Shown: positions 23,844-32,369 of the stretch, in pieces
Layout: each line of letters begins with the position of its first letter
Position numbering within the stretch: the first letter of the stretch is position 1
Assembly (NCBI RefSeq): GCF_020037015.1
Contig: NZ_JAIQDE010000018.1
Span: 1-64,000 of the forward strand
Direction: 5' to 3'
From: Corallococcus sp. AS-1-6
GTDB lineage: Bacteria > Myxococcota > Myxococcia > Myxococcales > Myxococcaceae
DNA length: 64,000 nucleotides
The notes under the pieces: generated by a model
What the model saw: only the letters and a program-made list of their open reading frames with translations
Told to the model about the DNA's origin: nothing
Databases searched by the model: none
Translations under genes and position numbers: made by a program

Positions 23844-24542
23844 TCATGCGAGGGCCTCGTCCGGCGCGCGCTCGAGCTCCGGCGCCGGGGCCCCATCGTG
23901 CACCAGTCCGCCGCTTCGCAGGTACAGCCAGCGGGGCAGGGGAAGGTCCACCGGCGCTTCCGGCGCCGCCACCAGCAGCGTCCCCTGGCCCGCGACCTCC
24001 AGGAGCACCCTCGCCACCTGACGCGCCGTGCCGGGATCCAGCCCCGCGAACGGATCATCCGCCAGCAGCACCGCCGGCCTCGCCGCGATGGCCCTCGCGA
24101 GCCCCGCGCGCTTCTTCATGCCGCCGGACAGCCGCTCCGGCAACGTGTCCGCCGCGTCCGCCAGCCCCACCGAGCGCAGCACCGCGTCCGTCCGCTCGCG
24201 GGCCTCGTCATGCGGCACGTGGCGCCGGAGCAGCGGCTGCATCACGTTCTGCCGCACCGTCAGCGAGTCGAAGAGCGCGTCCGTCTGGAACACGAAGCCG
24301 AACGACGCCTGCCGCGCACGCCGCTCCGGCGCCGAGAGCCCCGCGACGTCCTGCCCGTCCCAGGTCACCCGTCCGGCGGAGGGGCGCAGCAGCCCCGCGA
24401 AGGCCTTCAGCAGCGTCGTCTTGCCCGACCCCGAGCGCCCCAGCACCAGCGCCTGCGTGCCGGGCGGGAGGTGGCAGTCCGTGGGCTCCAGCACGGTCCG
24501 CGTGCCGTAGCGGAGGGTCAGGGCTTCGGCGCGCAGGTCCAT
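23844..24542 (-). CDS. Mla-type ABC transporter ATPase A (normal signature, degenerate Walker B and H-loop)
   Basis: A 232-residue nucleotide-binding subunit with intact Walker A GRSGSGKT (35-42) and signature LSGGM (138-142). Walker B reads LLADDP, so the catalytic Glu is Asp (D163), and the switch region reads LLVAAPEAP with no histidine. Alone this ATPase would hydrolyse poorly; paired with ATPase B its signature completes the one consensus site. It starts 9 bases after the MopE-repeat lipoprotein and probably belongs to the same operon. Confidence 0.88.
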   Translation of the reverse strand: MDLRAEALTLRYGTRTVLEPTDCHLPPGTQALVLGRSGSGKTTLLKAFAGLLRPSAGRVTWDGQDVAGLSAPERRARQASFGFVFQTDALFDSLTVRQNVMQPLLRRHVPHDEARERTDAVLRSVGLADAADTLPERLSGGMKKRAGLARAIAARPAVLLADDPFAGLDPGTARQVARVLLEVAGQGTLLVAAPEAPVDLPLPRWLYLRSGGLVHDGAPAPELERAPDEALA

Positions 24543-24551
24543 GGTGGGCGC

Positions 24552-26432
24552 TCAGCGCGTCGTGACGAAGCTCGCCGCCGCGCCGCGGTCTCCCGTGGTG
24601 ACGACGCCCGTGGGCGTCTTCCCGTCCAGCGACCGCAGCGCCCGGGCCGGGGCGTTCACGTCGGTGTAGACGACGCTCCAGTCGCTGCCGTTGAAGAAGA
24701 GGACGGAGCCTCCGTTGGCGCCCGCATCGGTGGTCGCCACGTAGACCGCCGTCCTCCCAAAGGCCACGACGTCCTGGAGGCTGCGGGTCGAATAGGCCGC
24801 GGGCACGGGCTTCATCGCGCTCCACACGCCGTTGACCCGCTCGAGCGCCATTCCGTTGTCGCCCACGGCATAGGCATCGCTCGCGTTCACGACGTGGACG
24901 CCTCGCAGTTCGCCCGTGAGCGCCGCCGGCAGCGCCTCCTCGCTCCAGGTGGAGCTCGCCACGTCGAACCGGAACGCGACGGGCGTGCTCGCGTTCCTGC
25001 TCCCCACGGCCAGGAGCGTGTCCAGACGGCCCGCGGCGCTGATGGCGCGCAGGCTCGCCGCGACGGCGTTCGGCTGCGTCTGCTCCGGAGCGGCGGGTGG
25101 GGTCCACCGGAAGCTCCTGCCGCCCCCTGTCACGCCGTAGAGGGTCGGCGGTTCCGAGGGGTTCTCGATGCCGACCAGGCCGTTCATCACCTGGGGGACG
25201 TTGTGGGTCTCCGTCGTGCACTCGGTCGCGCTGGGGGTCACCCGCGCGAAGCGGCCGGCGGTGCCCTTGCCGCCCGCGAGGAACAGCTCCCCGGAGGCCG
25301 CGACCCACGCGGCCTTCCAGTCCCCGTCGCAGGGGATGAGCCGCTCCCCCGTGAAGTCCATCTGGGACAGGGCCAGCTTGCCGCCGTCCCCCGCGACCCA
25401 GAGGTTCGCCGTTCCATCCGTCGCGGTCGCCTTCCAGTTCGTTCCGTCCGTCACCACGGGCGTCCGCCAATCCAGGTTGCACGCCAGGCCATTGTCGGCC
25501 CCGCCGCTGCAATCGTTGTCGATGCGGTCGCAGACCTCCGTCAGGCCGGAGGCGCGGAAGCGGGAACTCTCGTCACAGTCGGAGGACTGGGGGCTCGCGC
25601 CCTCGGGAATGGGGCCGCACCTCCCGCGCACCTCCGTGCCGGCCCTTCCGTCCCCGTCCGTGTCCACGTAGTAGACGGGCGGCGTGGCGGTGCTGGTGCA
25701 GGCGACGGCGCCCGCACCGTCGCATGCCTTCACGCCCTGGCAGTCGAGCGCGTTGACGCACGTCCCGCCCACGTCGAACGACTCGTCCTTCACGCCATCG
25801 CAGTTGTCGTCCTGGCCATCGCAGCGGAACTCCGCCTGATCCGGGTGGACGTTCAGGTCCCGGTCGTTGCAGTCACCCGCGCGGGAAGCGGTCAGCGCGG
25901 GCCCCTCGCAGGCCACCCTCCGGGGCGGCAAAAGCCCGTTGCCGTAGCCGTCGCCATCATCGTCCGCGTACCAGGGCGTGGGGCCCTTGCGGGCGGGGTC
26001 GGTGTCGTCGCAGTCCGTGCCCTGGTCCTCCCTGCGCACGAAGCCGTCGCCGTCCGCGTCCATGGCGCCCAGCAGCAGCTCCACCGGCGTGATGCCGTCC
26101 TTCGCGAGGCTCGCGGCGGCCTCCGCGGTCGCCACCTGGGCGCCCTCGCAGGACTGCTCGTACGCGCGGGCCAGGAGCGTCACGTCGTGGCTCCAGCCGG
26201 CCTGCCGGAACACCGCCACGGACAGCGTCCCCGGAGGCGCACCGGCGGACACGTTCACGGTCTTCGTGACATGCCGGGAAACCTCCGCCTGATCCGTGAC
26301 CGTCAGGGTCACGCACCCCGGCCGAAATCCTTCGTAATGAAGCTTCACGCTCAGGGCCGCGGACTTGAGCCCATCACCCTTGGAGCACCCCGCGAGGACG
26401 CTCGCGAGCACAGCGACCAGGAATAAACGCAT
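24552..26432 (-). CDS. Lipoprotein with MopE-type metal-binding repeats and propeller-like C terminus
   Basis: A 626-residue lipoprotein (lipobox LAGC, C16). Residues about 145-330 hold Asp-rich calcium-type loops (DADGDGF, DDDGDGYGNG, DTDGDG) and MopE-like motifs DCNDRDLNVHPDQ, CDGQDDNCDG and CDRIDNDCSG. The C-terminal 300 residues contain repeated WVAGDGGKLALSQ and YAVGDNGMALERV blocks typical of a beta-propeller. It is predicted to sit on the outer membrane or cell surface and bind metal. First gene of the Mla-type operon by position, though a functional link to lipid transport is only inferred. Confidence 0.75.
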   Translation of the reverse strand: MRLFLVAVLASVLAGCSKGDGLKSAALSVKLHYEGFRPGCVTLTVTDQAEVSRHVTKTVNVSAGAPPGTLSVAVFRQAGWSHDVTLLARAYEQSCEGAQVATAEAAASLAKDGITPVELLLGAMDADGDGFVRREDQGTDCDDTDPARKGPTPWYADDDGDGYGNGLLPPRRVACEGPALTASRAGDCNDRDLNVHPDQAEFRCDGQDDNCDGVKDESFDVGGTCVNALDCQGVKACDGAGAVACTSTATPPVYYVDTDGDGRAGTEVRGRCGPIPEGASPQSSDCDESSRFRASGLTEVCDRIDNDCSGGADNGLACNLDWRTPVVTDGTNWKATATDGTANLWVAGDGGKLALSQMDFTGERLIPCDGDWKAAWVAASGELFLAGGKGTAGRFARVTPSATECTTETHNVPQVMNGLVGIENPSEPPTLYGVTGGGRSFRWTPPAAPEQTQPNAVAASLRAISAAGRLDTLLAVGSRNASTPVAFRFDVASSTWSEEALPAALTGELRGVHVVNASDAYAVGDNGMALERVNGVWSAMKPVPAAYSTRSLQDVVAFGRTAVYVATTDAGANGGSVLFFNGSDWSVVYTDVNAPARALRSLDGKTPTGVVTTGDRGAAASFVTTR

Positions 26433-26643
26433 CGGACACGCATTCTGGGGCGCGCCCGCACCCCGAGTAGGGCGATGTCGCCACCCGTCGACATTTCAAC
26501 CCGAGAGCCTTCTTCCTCCGACCCTTAGTCCGCCGCGCGAGGCATCGTCCAGACACGCTCCGCTCATCAGCCCCGGGATGACGGCTTCCGTGTATAGGGG
26601 CCGCTGACCTTTCAACACTGGCCCGCTCCACCGCACCTGCCTT

Positions 26644-28044
26644 ATGCCCACCGTCCGCCGTGCCCTCCTCGCCGCGCCCCTGGGTGCCTGCCTCTGCGCG
26701 CTGGCCCCGGACGCCTCCGCCCAGACGCCGCCGGCCCCGTCCCCCGCGCCCGCCACCGAGTCCCCCGCCAGCGCCTTCCCCAAGCCGCCGAAGCCGGACG
26801 CGTCGGCCGCGCCGCTGACCCTGGAGCGCGCCGTGGAGCTGGCCTCGCGGAAGAACGAGGCCGTGCTCGCGGCGGGGCAGTCCGCGGAGGCCGCCCAGGC
26901 CCGCGTCGCCCGCGCCCGCGCCTTCTTCCTGCCCACCCTCACGGCCACCGGCACCTACACGCGGCGCCTGCGCGAGTCCACGCGCGAGGTCGGCGGACAG
27001 ACCGTCGTGCTCCAGAAGTTCAACGCCCTGGGCGCGGTCTTCTCCGGCCGGGTCGCCCTGCTCGACGCGCGCGGCTTCCCGCTCTACAAGGCCGCGAAGC
27101 TGGAGAGTGAAGCGTCCAAGCTGGACGCCGTGGAGACGCGCCGCCAGGTGGCCTTCAGCGCCGCCAACGCCTTCCTCGTCACCCTGGCCAACCAGCAGGT
27201 GTACCAGGCCGCCGAGCAGCGCCTGGCCTACGCGAAGCAGAGCCTGGCGGACGCGCAGGCCCGCGCCAGCGCCGGGCTCGCCAGCACCAACGACGTCACC
27301 CGCGCGGAGCTGGAGCTGGCCACCGCCGAGTCCAACCTCGCCGCCGCCCTGGGCACCGCGGAGACGAGCCGCCTGGAGCTGGGCTACCTGCTCGTGGAGC
27401 CCGTGGACGGGGAGCTTACGCCGCCGGAGCCGCTGCTCGCGGACGCCGCGCGGCCCACGCCGCCCCTGGAGCTGCTCACCCAGGGGGCCACGGACCGGCG
27501 GCCGGACATCCTCTCCGCCCGGCTGCGCGTGCGCTCGCTGCGGGAGAGCGCGAAGGAGCCGCTCGCGCGCCTGCTGCCGTCGCTGGGGGCGAGCGCCCAG
27601 TACCGCCTCACCAACGAGGCGGGCCTCAACGGCAACGTCGGTGACGGCTTCCTCGCCCTGGACCTCACCTGGACGCTCTTCGACGGCGGCGCCCGCTACG
27701 CCGACCGCGACGAGCGCGTGGCCATCGCCAACGTGGCGGAGCTGAACACCCAGGCCGCGACGCGCCGCGTGCCGGTGGACATCGAGCAGGCGAGGGTGAA
27801 CCTGGAGACGGCGCGGGCCGCGCTGGCGCAGAGCGAGCAGGCGGCGAAGGCGGCGCGGAAGAACGCCGCGGAAACAGGCATCCTCTACCGCCAGGGCCTG
27901 TCCACCGCGCTCACCCTGGCGGACGCGTCGCTCAGCCTCTTCGAGGCGGAGGTGGCGCTCGCCCAGAACCGCTACGGGCTGGGCGTGGCGCTGTTGGGCC
28001 TGCGGGCCGCTGTCGGACTGAATCCATTGGGGAAGGAACCGTGA
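26644..28044 (+). CDS. TolC-family outer-membrane efflux channel
   Basis: A 466-residue TolC-like protein with a Sec signal (cleavage after DASA) and a Pro/Ala-rich mature start. Two internally similar halves of long helices and beta strands contain LTLERAVELASRKNEAVLA, GLASTNDVTRAELELA and YRQGLSTALTLADA. It forms the outer-membrane tunnel of the RND pump encoded by the next two genes. Its stop overlaps the adaptor start by 4 bases. The 211-base upstream gap holds a divergent promoter region. Confidence 0.93.
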   Translation: MPTVRRALLAAPLGACLCALAPDASAQTPPAPSPAPATESPASAFPKPPKPDASAAPLTLERAVELASRKNEAVLAAGQSAEAAQARVARARAFFLPTLTATGTYTRRLRESTREVGGQTVVLQKFNALGAVFSGRVALLDARGFPLYKAAKLESEASKLDAVETRRQVAFSAANAFLVTLANQQVYQAAEQRLAYAKQSLADAQARASAGLASTNDVTRAELELATAESNLAAALGTAETSRLELGYLLVEPVDGELTPPEPLLADAARPTPPLELLTQGATDRRPDILSARLRVRSLRESAKEPLARLLPSLGASAQYRLTNEAGLNGNVGDGFLALDLTWTLFDGGARYADRDERVAIANVAELNTQAATRRVPVDIEQARVNLETARAALAQSEQAAKAARKNAAETGILYRQGLSTALTLADASLSLFEAEVALAQNRYGLGVALLGLRAAVGLNPLGKEP

Positions 28045-29237
28045 AGGCAATGCAACGCACTGGAGTGCTGGCCCTGTCGCTGGCCGTGCTGGCCCTGGCC
28101 CCTGGCTGCAAGAAGGACGCGCCCGCGCAAGGCGGCAAGGGCGCGGGGCGGGGCCCCACCCAGTTCCCCGTGGAGGTCGCGCCCGTGGAGGCGCGCGACG
28201 TGGAGTACGCCGTCAGCGCCGTGGGCGCGGTGGAGGCCTTCGAGAGCGTGCAGATCACCGCGCGCGTCCCGGGCGCCCTGGAGCGGGTGTCCTTCGCGGA
28301 GGGCCAGACGGTGAAGAAGGGCGACACGCTCGCGGAGATCGAACCCGCGCGCTACGCCATCGCCGTGCGCGCCGCGGAGGCCGCGCTGCAGAAGGCCCAG
28401 GCCGCGCTGGTGGAGGCCAGGGCCGGCGCCCAGCGCCGCGCGGAGGTCAACGCGCAGAGCCCGGGCCTTTTGCCAGCCGAGCAACTGGAGACGTACCAGG
28501 CTCGCGCCGCCACCGCCCAGGCGGACGTGGCGGCCGCGAAGGCGGCCCTGGATCAGGCGCAGCTCAACCAGCGTGACGCCTACGTGCGCGCCCCCATGGA
28601 CGGCGTCCTCCAGACGCGCACCGTGCAGACGGGCCAGTACGTGCAGCCGGGCGTGGTGCTGGCCACGCTGCTGCGCCGCGAGCCGCTGCTGTTGCGCTTC
28701 AACGTGCCCGCGGCGGACGTGACGCGCATCCAGCCGGGGATGCCCGCGCGCTTCACGGTGCGCTCGGACGGCGGTTCGTACGAGGCGAAGATCACCTACG
28801 TGTCCGCGAGCGCGGACACGCAGAGCCGCATGGTGGCGGTGACCGCGGAGGTGACGGGCGAGGCCGCCCGGAAGCTGCGCCCGGGCGCCTTCGCCACGGT
28901 GAGCGTGCCGGTGGAGTCGCGCGGGGACAGCCCGGTGATCCCGCAGACGGCCATCCGCCCCAGCGAGCGCGGCTTCCTGGCGTTCGTGGTGACGGACAAC
29001 AAGGCCCGCGAGCGCATCCTGGAGCTGGGGCTGCGCACGCCGGACGGGCGGGTGGAGGTGAAGGAGGGGCTCAAGCCCGGTGAGACGCTGGTGGTGCGCG
29101 GCGCGGAGGCCCTGCGCGACGGCGTGGCCGTGCGCGTGGAGGAGGCCCGCCCGAAGCCGAAGGTGGGCGGCGAGCAGCCCCCGGCCGAGGCCCGCGGCGA
29201 CTCGAGCACGAACGCGGGCGCGGGGGGCCGGCCATGA
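28041..29237 (+). CDS. RND efflux periplasmic adaptor (membrane-fusion) lipoprotein
   Basis: A 398-residue MacA/AcrA-type adaptor. A lipobox LAPGC gives an acylated Cys. The barrel-sandwich domain is split by a helical hairpin with AAEAALQKAQAALVEARAGA and AAKAALDQAQLNQRDAYVRA; beta-barrel and membrane-proximal domains follow. A Pro/Ala tail ends the protein. GTG 28041 overlaps the TolC stop (GTGA); ATG 28050 is an in-frame alternative. The stop overlaps the pump gene by 4 bases. Confidence 0.92.
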   Translation: MKAMQRTGVLALSLAVLALAPGCKKDAPAQGGKGAGRGPTQFPVEVAPVEARDVEYAVSAVGAVEAFESVQITARVPGALERVSFAEGQTVKKGDTLAEIEPARYAIAVRAAEAALQKAQAALVEARAGAQRRAEVNAQSPGLLPAEQLETYQARAATAQADVAAAKAALDQAQLNQRDAYVRAPMDGVLQTRTVQTGQYVQPGVVLATLLRREPLLLRFNVPAADVTRIQPGMPARFTVRSDGGSYEAKITYVSASADTQSRMVAVTAEVTGEAARKLRPGAFATVSVPVESRGDSPVIPQTAIRPSERGFLAFVVTDNKARERILELGLRTPDGRVEVKEGLKPGETLVVRGAEALRDGVAVRVEEARPKPKVGGEQPPAEARGDSSTNAGAGGRP

Positions 29238-32200
29238 GCATCACCGACGTCTGCATCAAGAAGCCGGTGTTCGCCTGGATGATCATGGCGGCGACCATCA
29301 TCTTCGGACTGGTAGCGGCCCAGCGCATCGGCATCAGCCAGTTCCCGGATGTGGACTTCCCCACCATCAACATCTCCGTGTCGTGGGAGGGCGCCAACCC
29401 GGAGGCGGTGGAGTCGGACGTCGTCGAGCCCATCGAGGAGGCCGTGACGCAGGTGGAGGGCGTCAAGAGCATCACGTCCTCCGCGCGCCAGGGCAGCGCC
29501 AACATCACGGTGGAGCTGGACCTGTCGCGCAACGTGGACCTGGCGCTGCAGGACGTGCAGACCAAGGTGAGCCAGGCCCAGCGCCGGCTGCCGCTGGACA
29601 TCGATCCGCCGGTCGTCTCCAAGTCCAACCCGGAGGACCAGCCCATCATGTGGCTGGGCGTGTCCGGGCCGTTCTCCCAGCAGGTGGTGAGCGACTTCGC
29701 GCGCTACCGCGTGAAGGAGCGCCTGCAGACGGTGCCCGGCGTGGGCGAGGTCATCCTGGGCGGCCTCCTGGAGCGCAACGTGCGCATCTGGGTGGACGCG
29801 CAGAAGCTGGACGCGCACGGGCTCACCGTGACGGACGTCATCGGCGCGCTCCAGCGCGAGCACGTGGAGCTGCCCGCCGGCCGCATCGAGACGCAGGGCC
29901 GCGAGGTCAACGTGCGCTTCATGGGCGAGGCGCTGGACCTGGAGACCCTGGCGAACGTGGCGGTGCGCGAGGAGGACGGCCGCGCCGTGTACCTGCGCGA
30001 CGTGGCCATCGTGGAGGACGGCTTCGAGGACGAGCGGCGCCTGGCGCGCGTGGACGGCGAGCCCGCCCAGGCCATGGGCATCAAGAAGCAGCGCGGCGCG
30101 AACGCGGTGGCGGTGGCCCAGGCGGTGCGTGAGCAACTGGCGCAGCTCCAGAAGGAGCTGCCGGAGGGCATGCGCGCAAGCATCAACTTCGACTCGACGC
30201 AGTTCATCGAGGAGAGCGTGCACGAGATTGAGTTCGAGCTGCTGCTCGCGTGCATCCTCACCGCGTTCGTGTGCTGGGTCTTCCTGGGGTCGTTGTCCAG
30301 CACGCTCAACGTGGTGCTCGCCATCCCCATGTCGCTGTTGGGGACGGTGGCGGTCATCTACTTCCTGGGCTTCACGCTCAACACGTTCACGCTGCTGGGC
30401 CTGGCCCTGGCCGTCGGCATCGTGGTGGACGACGCCATCATGGTGCTGGAGAACATCTTCCGGCACGCGGAGGAGGGCAAGGACCGGGTGAGCGCCGCGC
30501 GCGAGGGCACGGCGGAGATCACCTTCGCGGCGCTGGCGGCGACGCTGGCGGTGGTGGCCATCTTCCTGCCCGTCGTCTTCATGAAGGGCATCATCGGCCG
30601 GTTCTTCCTCCAGTTCGGCGTCACGCTGTGCGTGGCGGTGCTGCTGTCCTACGTGGAGGCCATCACCCTGGCGCCCGCGAGATGCGCGCAGTTGCTCAAG
30701 ACGTCGCGCGAGCACCGCAGCCGGGTGGGCGTGGTGGTGGACAAGGCCTTCTCCAAGCTGGAGGCGCTGTACGCGCGGGCGCTGGGCTGGGGGCTGGTGC
30801 GGCCCTGGCGCGTGCTGCTGGTGGCGGTGGCCATGCTGTTCCTGAGCGCGTTCGCGTTCAAGGCGCTGCCGGGCGAGTTCGTCCCGTCGCAGGACCAGGG
30901 GCGCATGTCCGTGCGCCTGCAGACGGCGGTGGGCAGCAGCCTGGAGGAGACCAACCGCATCTTCCGGCGCGCGGAGGCCTTCGTCGCCAGCCGTCCGGAG
31001 GTGTCTCGCGTGTTCCTGGTGGTGGGCACGGGCGGGGCGACCGTGAACTCCGGCTTCATGAACCTGACGCTGCTGCCGGCGGATCAGCGCATGCCGCAGG
31101 CGGAGTTCGCGCAGGTGCTGCGCAAGGAGCTGAACAGCTACCCGGGCCTGCGCGCGGTGGTGCAGGACCTGTCCCAGGCGGGCTTCACCGCGCAGCGCGG
31201 CTTCCCGGTGGAGTTCAGCGTGCGCGGGTCGGACTGGGACAAGCTGGTGGAGGCGAGCCAGTCCCTGCGCGAGCGGCTCCAGGCGTCCGGCAAGGTGGTG
31301 GACCTGGACACGGACTACCAGTTGGGCCAGCCGGAGCTGCGCATCACCCCGGACCGCGCTCGCGCGGCGGACCTGGGCGTGCCCATCCAGGCGGTGGCGT
31401 CCACGGTGAACGCGCTGGTGGGCGGCGTGCGCGTGGGCAAGTACAGCAGCGGCGGGCGGCGCATCGACGTGCGCATGCGGCTGCTCGCGAACCAGCGCTC
31501 GCGGCCGGAGGACCTGTCGCTCTTGAAGGTCCGCACGGCGAACAACGCGCTGGTGCCGCTGTCTTCGCTGGTGTCGCAGGAGGAGCTGCCCGCGCTGCAG
31601 GCCATCACCCGCCGCGACCGTGAGCGCGCCATCAGCCTCTTCGCCAACGTGGCGCCGGGGTCGAACCAGGAGGAGGCGCTGGCCACGGTGGAGTCGCTGG
31701 GCAAGGACCTGCCCGGCGGCATCCGCGTGGTGGCGGGCGGCGCGAGCGTGGCGTTCCGCGACTCGATGAGCAGCCTCATCTTCGCGCTCTTCCTGGGCAT
31801 CGCCGTCGCGTACATGGTGCTGGGCGCGCAGTTCAATTCGTTCCTGCACCCGGTGACGGTGCTGACCATCCTCCCCCTGTCGGTGGCGGGCGCGTCGTTC
31901 GCGCTGCTCGTCACGGGGAACACGCTGAACATCTTCAGCATGATCGGCCTGCTGCTGCTCATGGGCATCGTGAAGAAGAACTCCATCATCCTGGTGGACT
32001 ACGCGCTCCAGCAGCGCGAACTGGGCGCGGACGCGATGCAGGCCATGCTGCGCGCGGGCCCGGTGCGCCTGCGGCCCATCCTGATGACGTCCACCGCGAC
32101 GATGATGTCCGCGGTGCCGGCGGCGCTGGCGCTGGGCGCGGGCAGCGAGACGCGCGCCCCCATGTCCATCGCGGTGCTGGGCGGCCTGTCCGTGTCCACC

Positions 32201-32347
32201 GTCTTGAGCCTGCTCGTGGTGCCCGCGTTCTACGTCGTCGCGGACCGCATCAAGACGCGGCTGGGCGACCGGCTGCGCAGGGGGAAGGGCGGGGACGACG
32301 ACGCGCAGGCCGTCCACGACGCGCCCCGGCCGGTGCCGCACGGGTAG
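29234..32347 (+). CDS. RND-family efflux pump inner-membrane transporter
   Basis: A 1037-residue AcrB-like hydrophobe/amphiphile exporter, of normal length. The proton-relay aspartates are in GIVVDDAIMVLEN (D399, D400), N-terminal FAWMIMAATIIFGLVAA is helix 1, and the C-terminal repeat has GIVKKNSIILVDYA. Two large periplasmic loops form the drug-binding trimer. It completes a TolC-adaptor-pump operon with 4-base overlaps. No local regulator is visible. Substrates unknown. Confidence 0.95.
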   Translation: MSITDVCIKKPVFAWMIMAATIIFGLVAAQRIGISQFPDVDFPTINISVSWEGANPEAVESDVVEPIEEAVTQVEGVKSITSSARQGSANITVELDLSRNVDLALQDVQTKVSQAQRRLPLDIDPPVVSKSNPEDQPIMWLGVSGPFSQQVVSDFARYRVKERLQTVPGVGEVILGGLLERNVRIWVDAQKLDAHGLTVTDVIGALQREHVELPAGRIETQGREVNVRFMGEALDLETLANVAVREEDGRAVYLRDVAIVEDGFEDERRLARVDGEPAQAMGIKKQRGANAVAVAQAVREQLAQLQKELPEGMRASINFDSTQFIEESVHEIEFELLLACILTAFVCWVFLGSLSSTLNVVLAIPMSLLGTVAVIYFLGFTLNTFTLLGLALAVGIVVDDAIMVLENIFRHAEEGKDRVSAAREGTAEITFAALAATLAVVAIFLPVVFMKGIIGRFFLQFGVTLCVAVLLSYVEAITLAPARCAQLLKTSREHRSRVGVVVDKAFSKLEALYARALGWGLVRPWRVLLVAVAMLFLSAFAFKALPGEFVPSQDQGRMSVRLQTAVGSSLEETNRIFRRAEAFVASRPEVSRVFLVVGTGGATVNSGFMNLTLLPADQRMPQAEFAQVLRKELNSYPGLRAVVQDLSQAGFTAQRGFPVEFSVRGSDWDKLVEASQSLRERLQASGKVVDLDTDYQLGQPELRITPDRARAADLGVPIQAVASTVNALVGGVRVGKYSSGGRRIDVRMRLLANQRSRPEDLSLLKVRTANNALVPLSSLVSQEELPALQAITRRDRERAISLFANVAPGSNQEEALATVESLGKDLPGGIRVVAGGASVAFRDSMSSLIFALFLGIAVAYMVLGAQFNSFLHPVTVLTILPLSVAGASFALLVTGNTLNIFSMIGLLLLMGIVKKNSIILVDYALQQRELGADAMQAMLRAGPVRLRPILMTSTATMMSAVPAALALGAGSETRAPMSIAVLGGLSVSTVLSLLVVPAFYVVADRIKTRLGDRLRRGKGGDDDAQAVHDAPRPVPHG

Positions 32348-32369
32348 CCAGCCCGGGTCGCGGCCCCCG

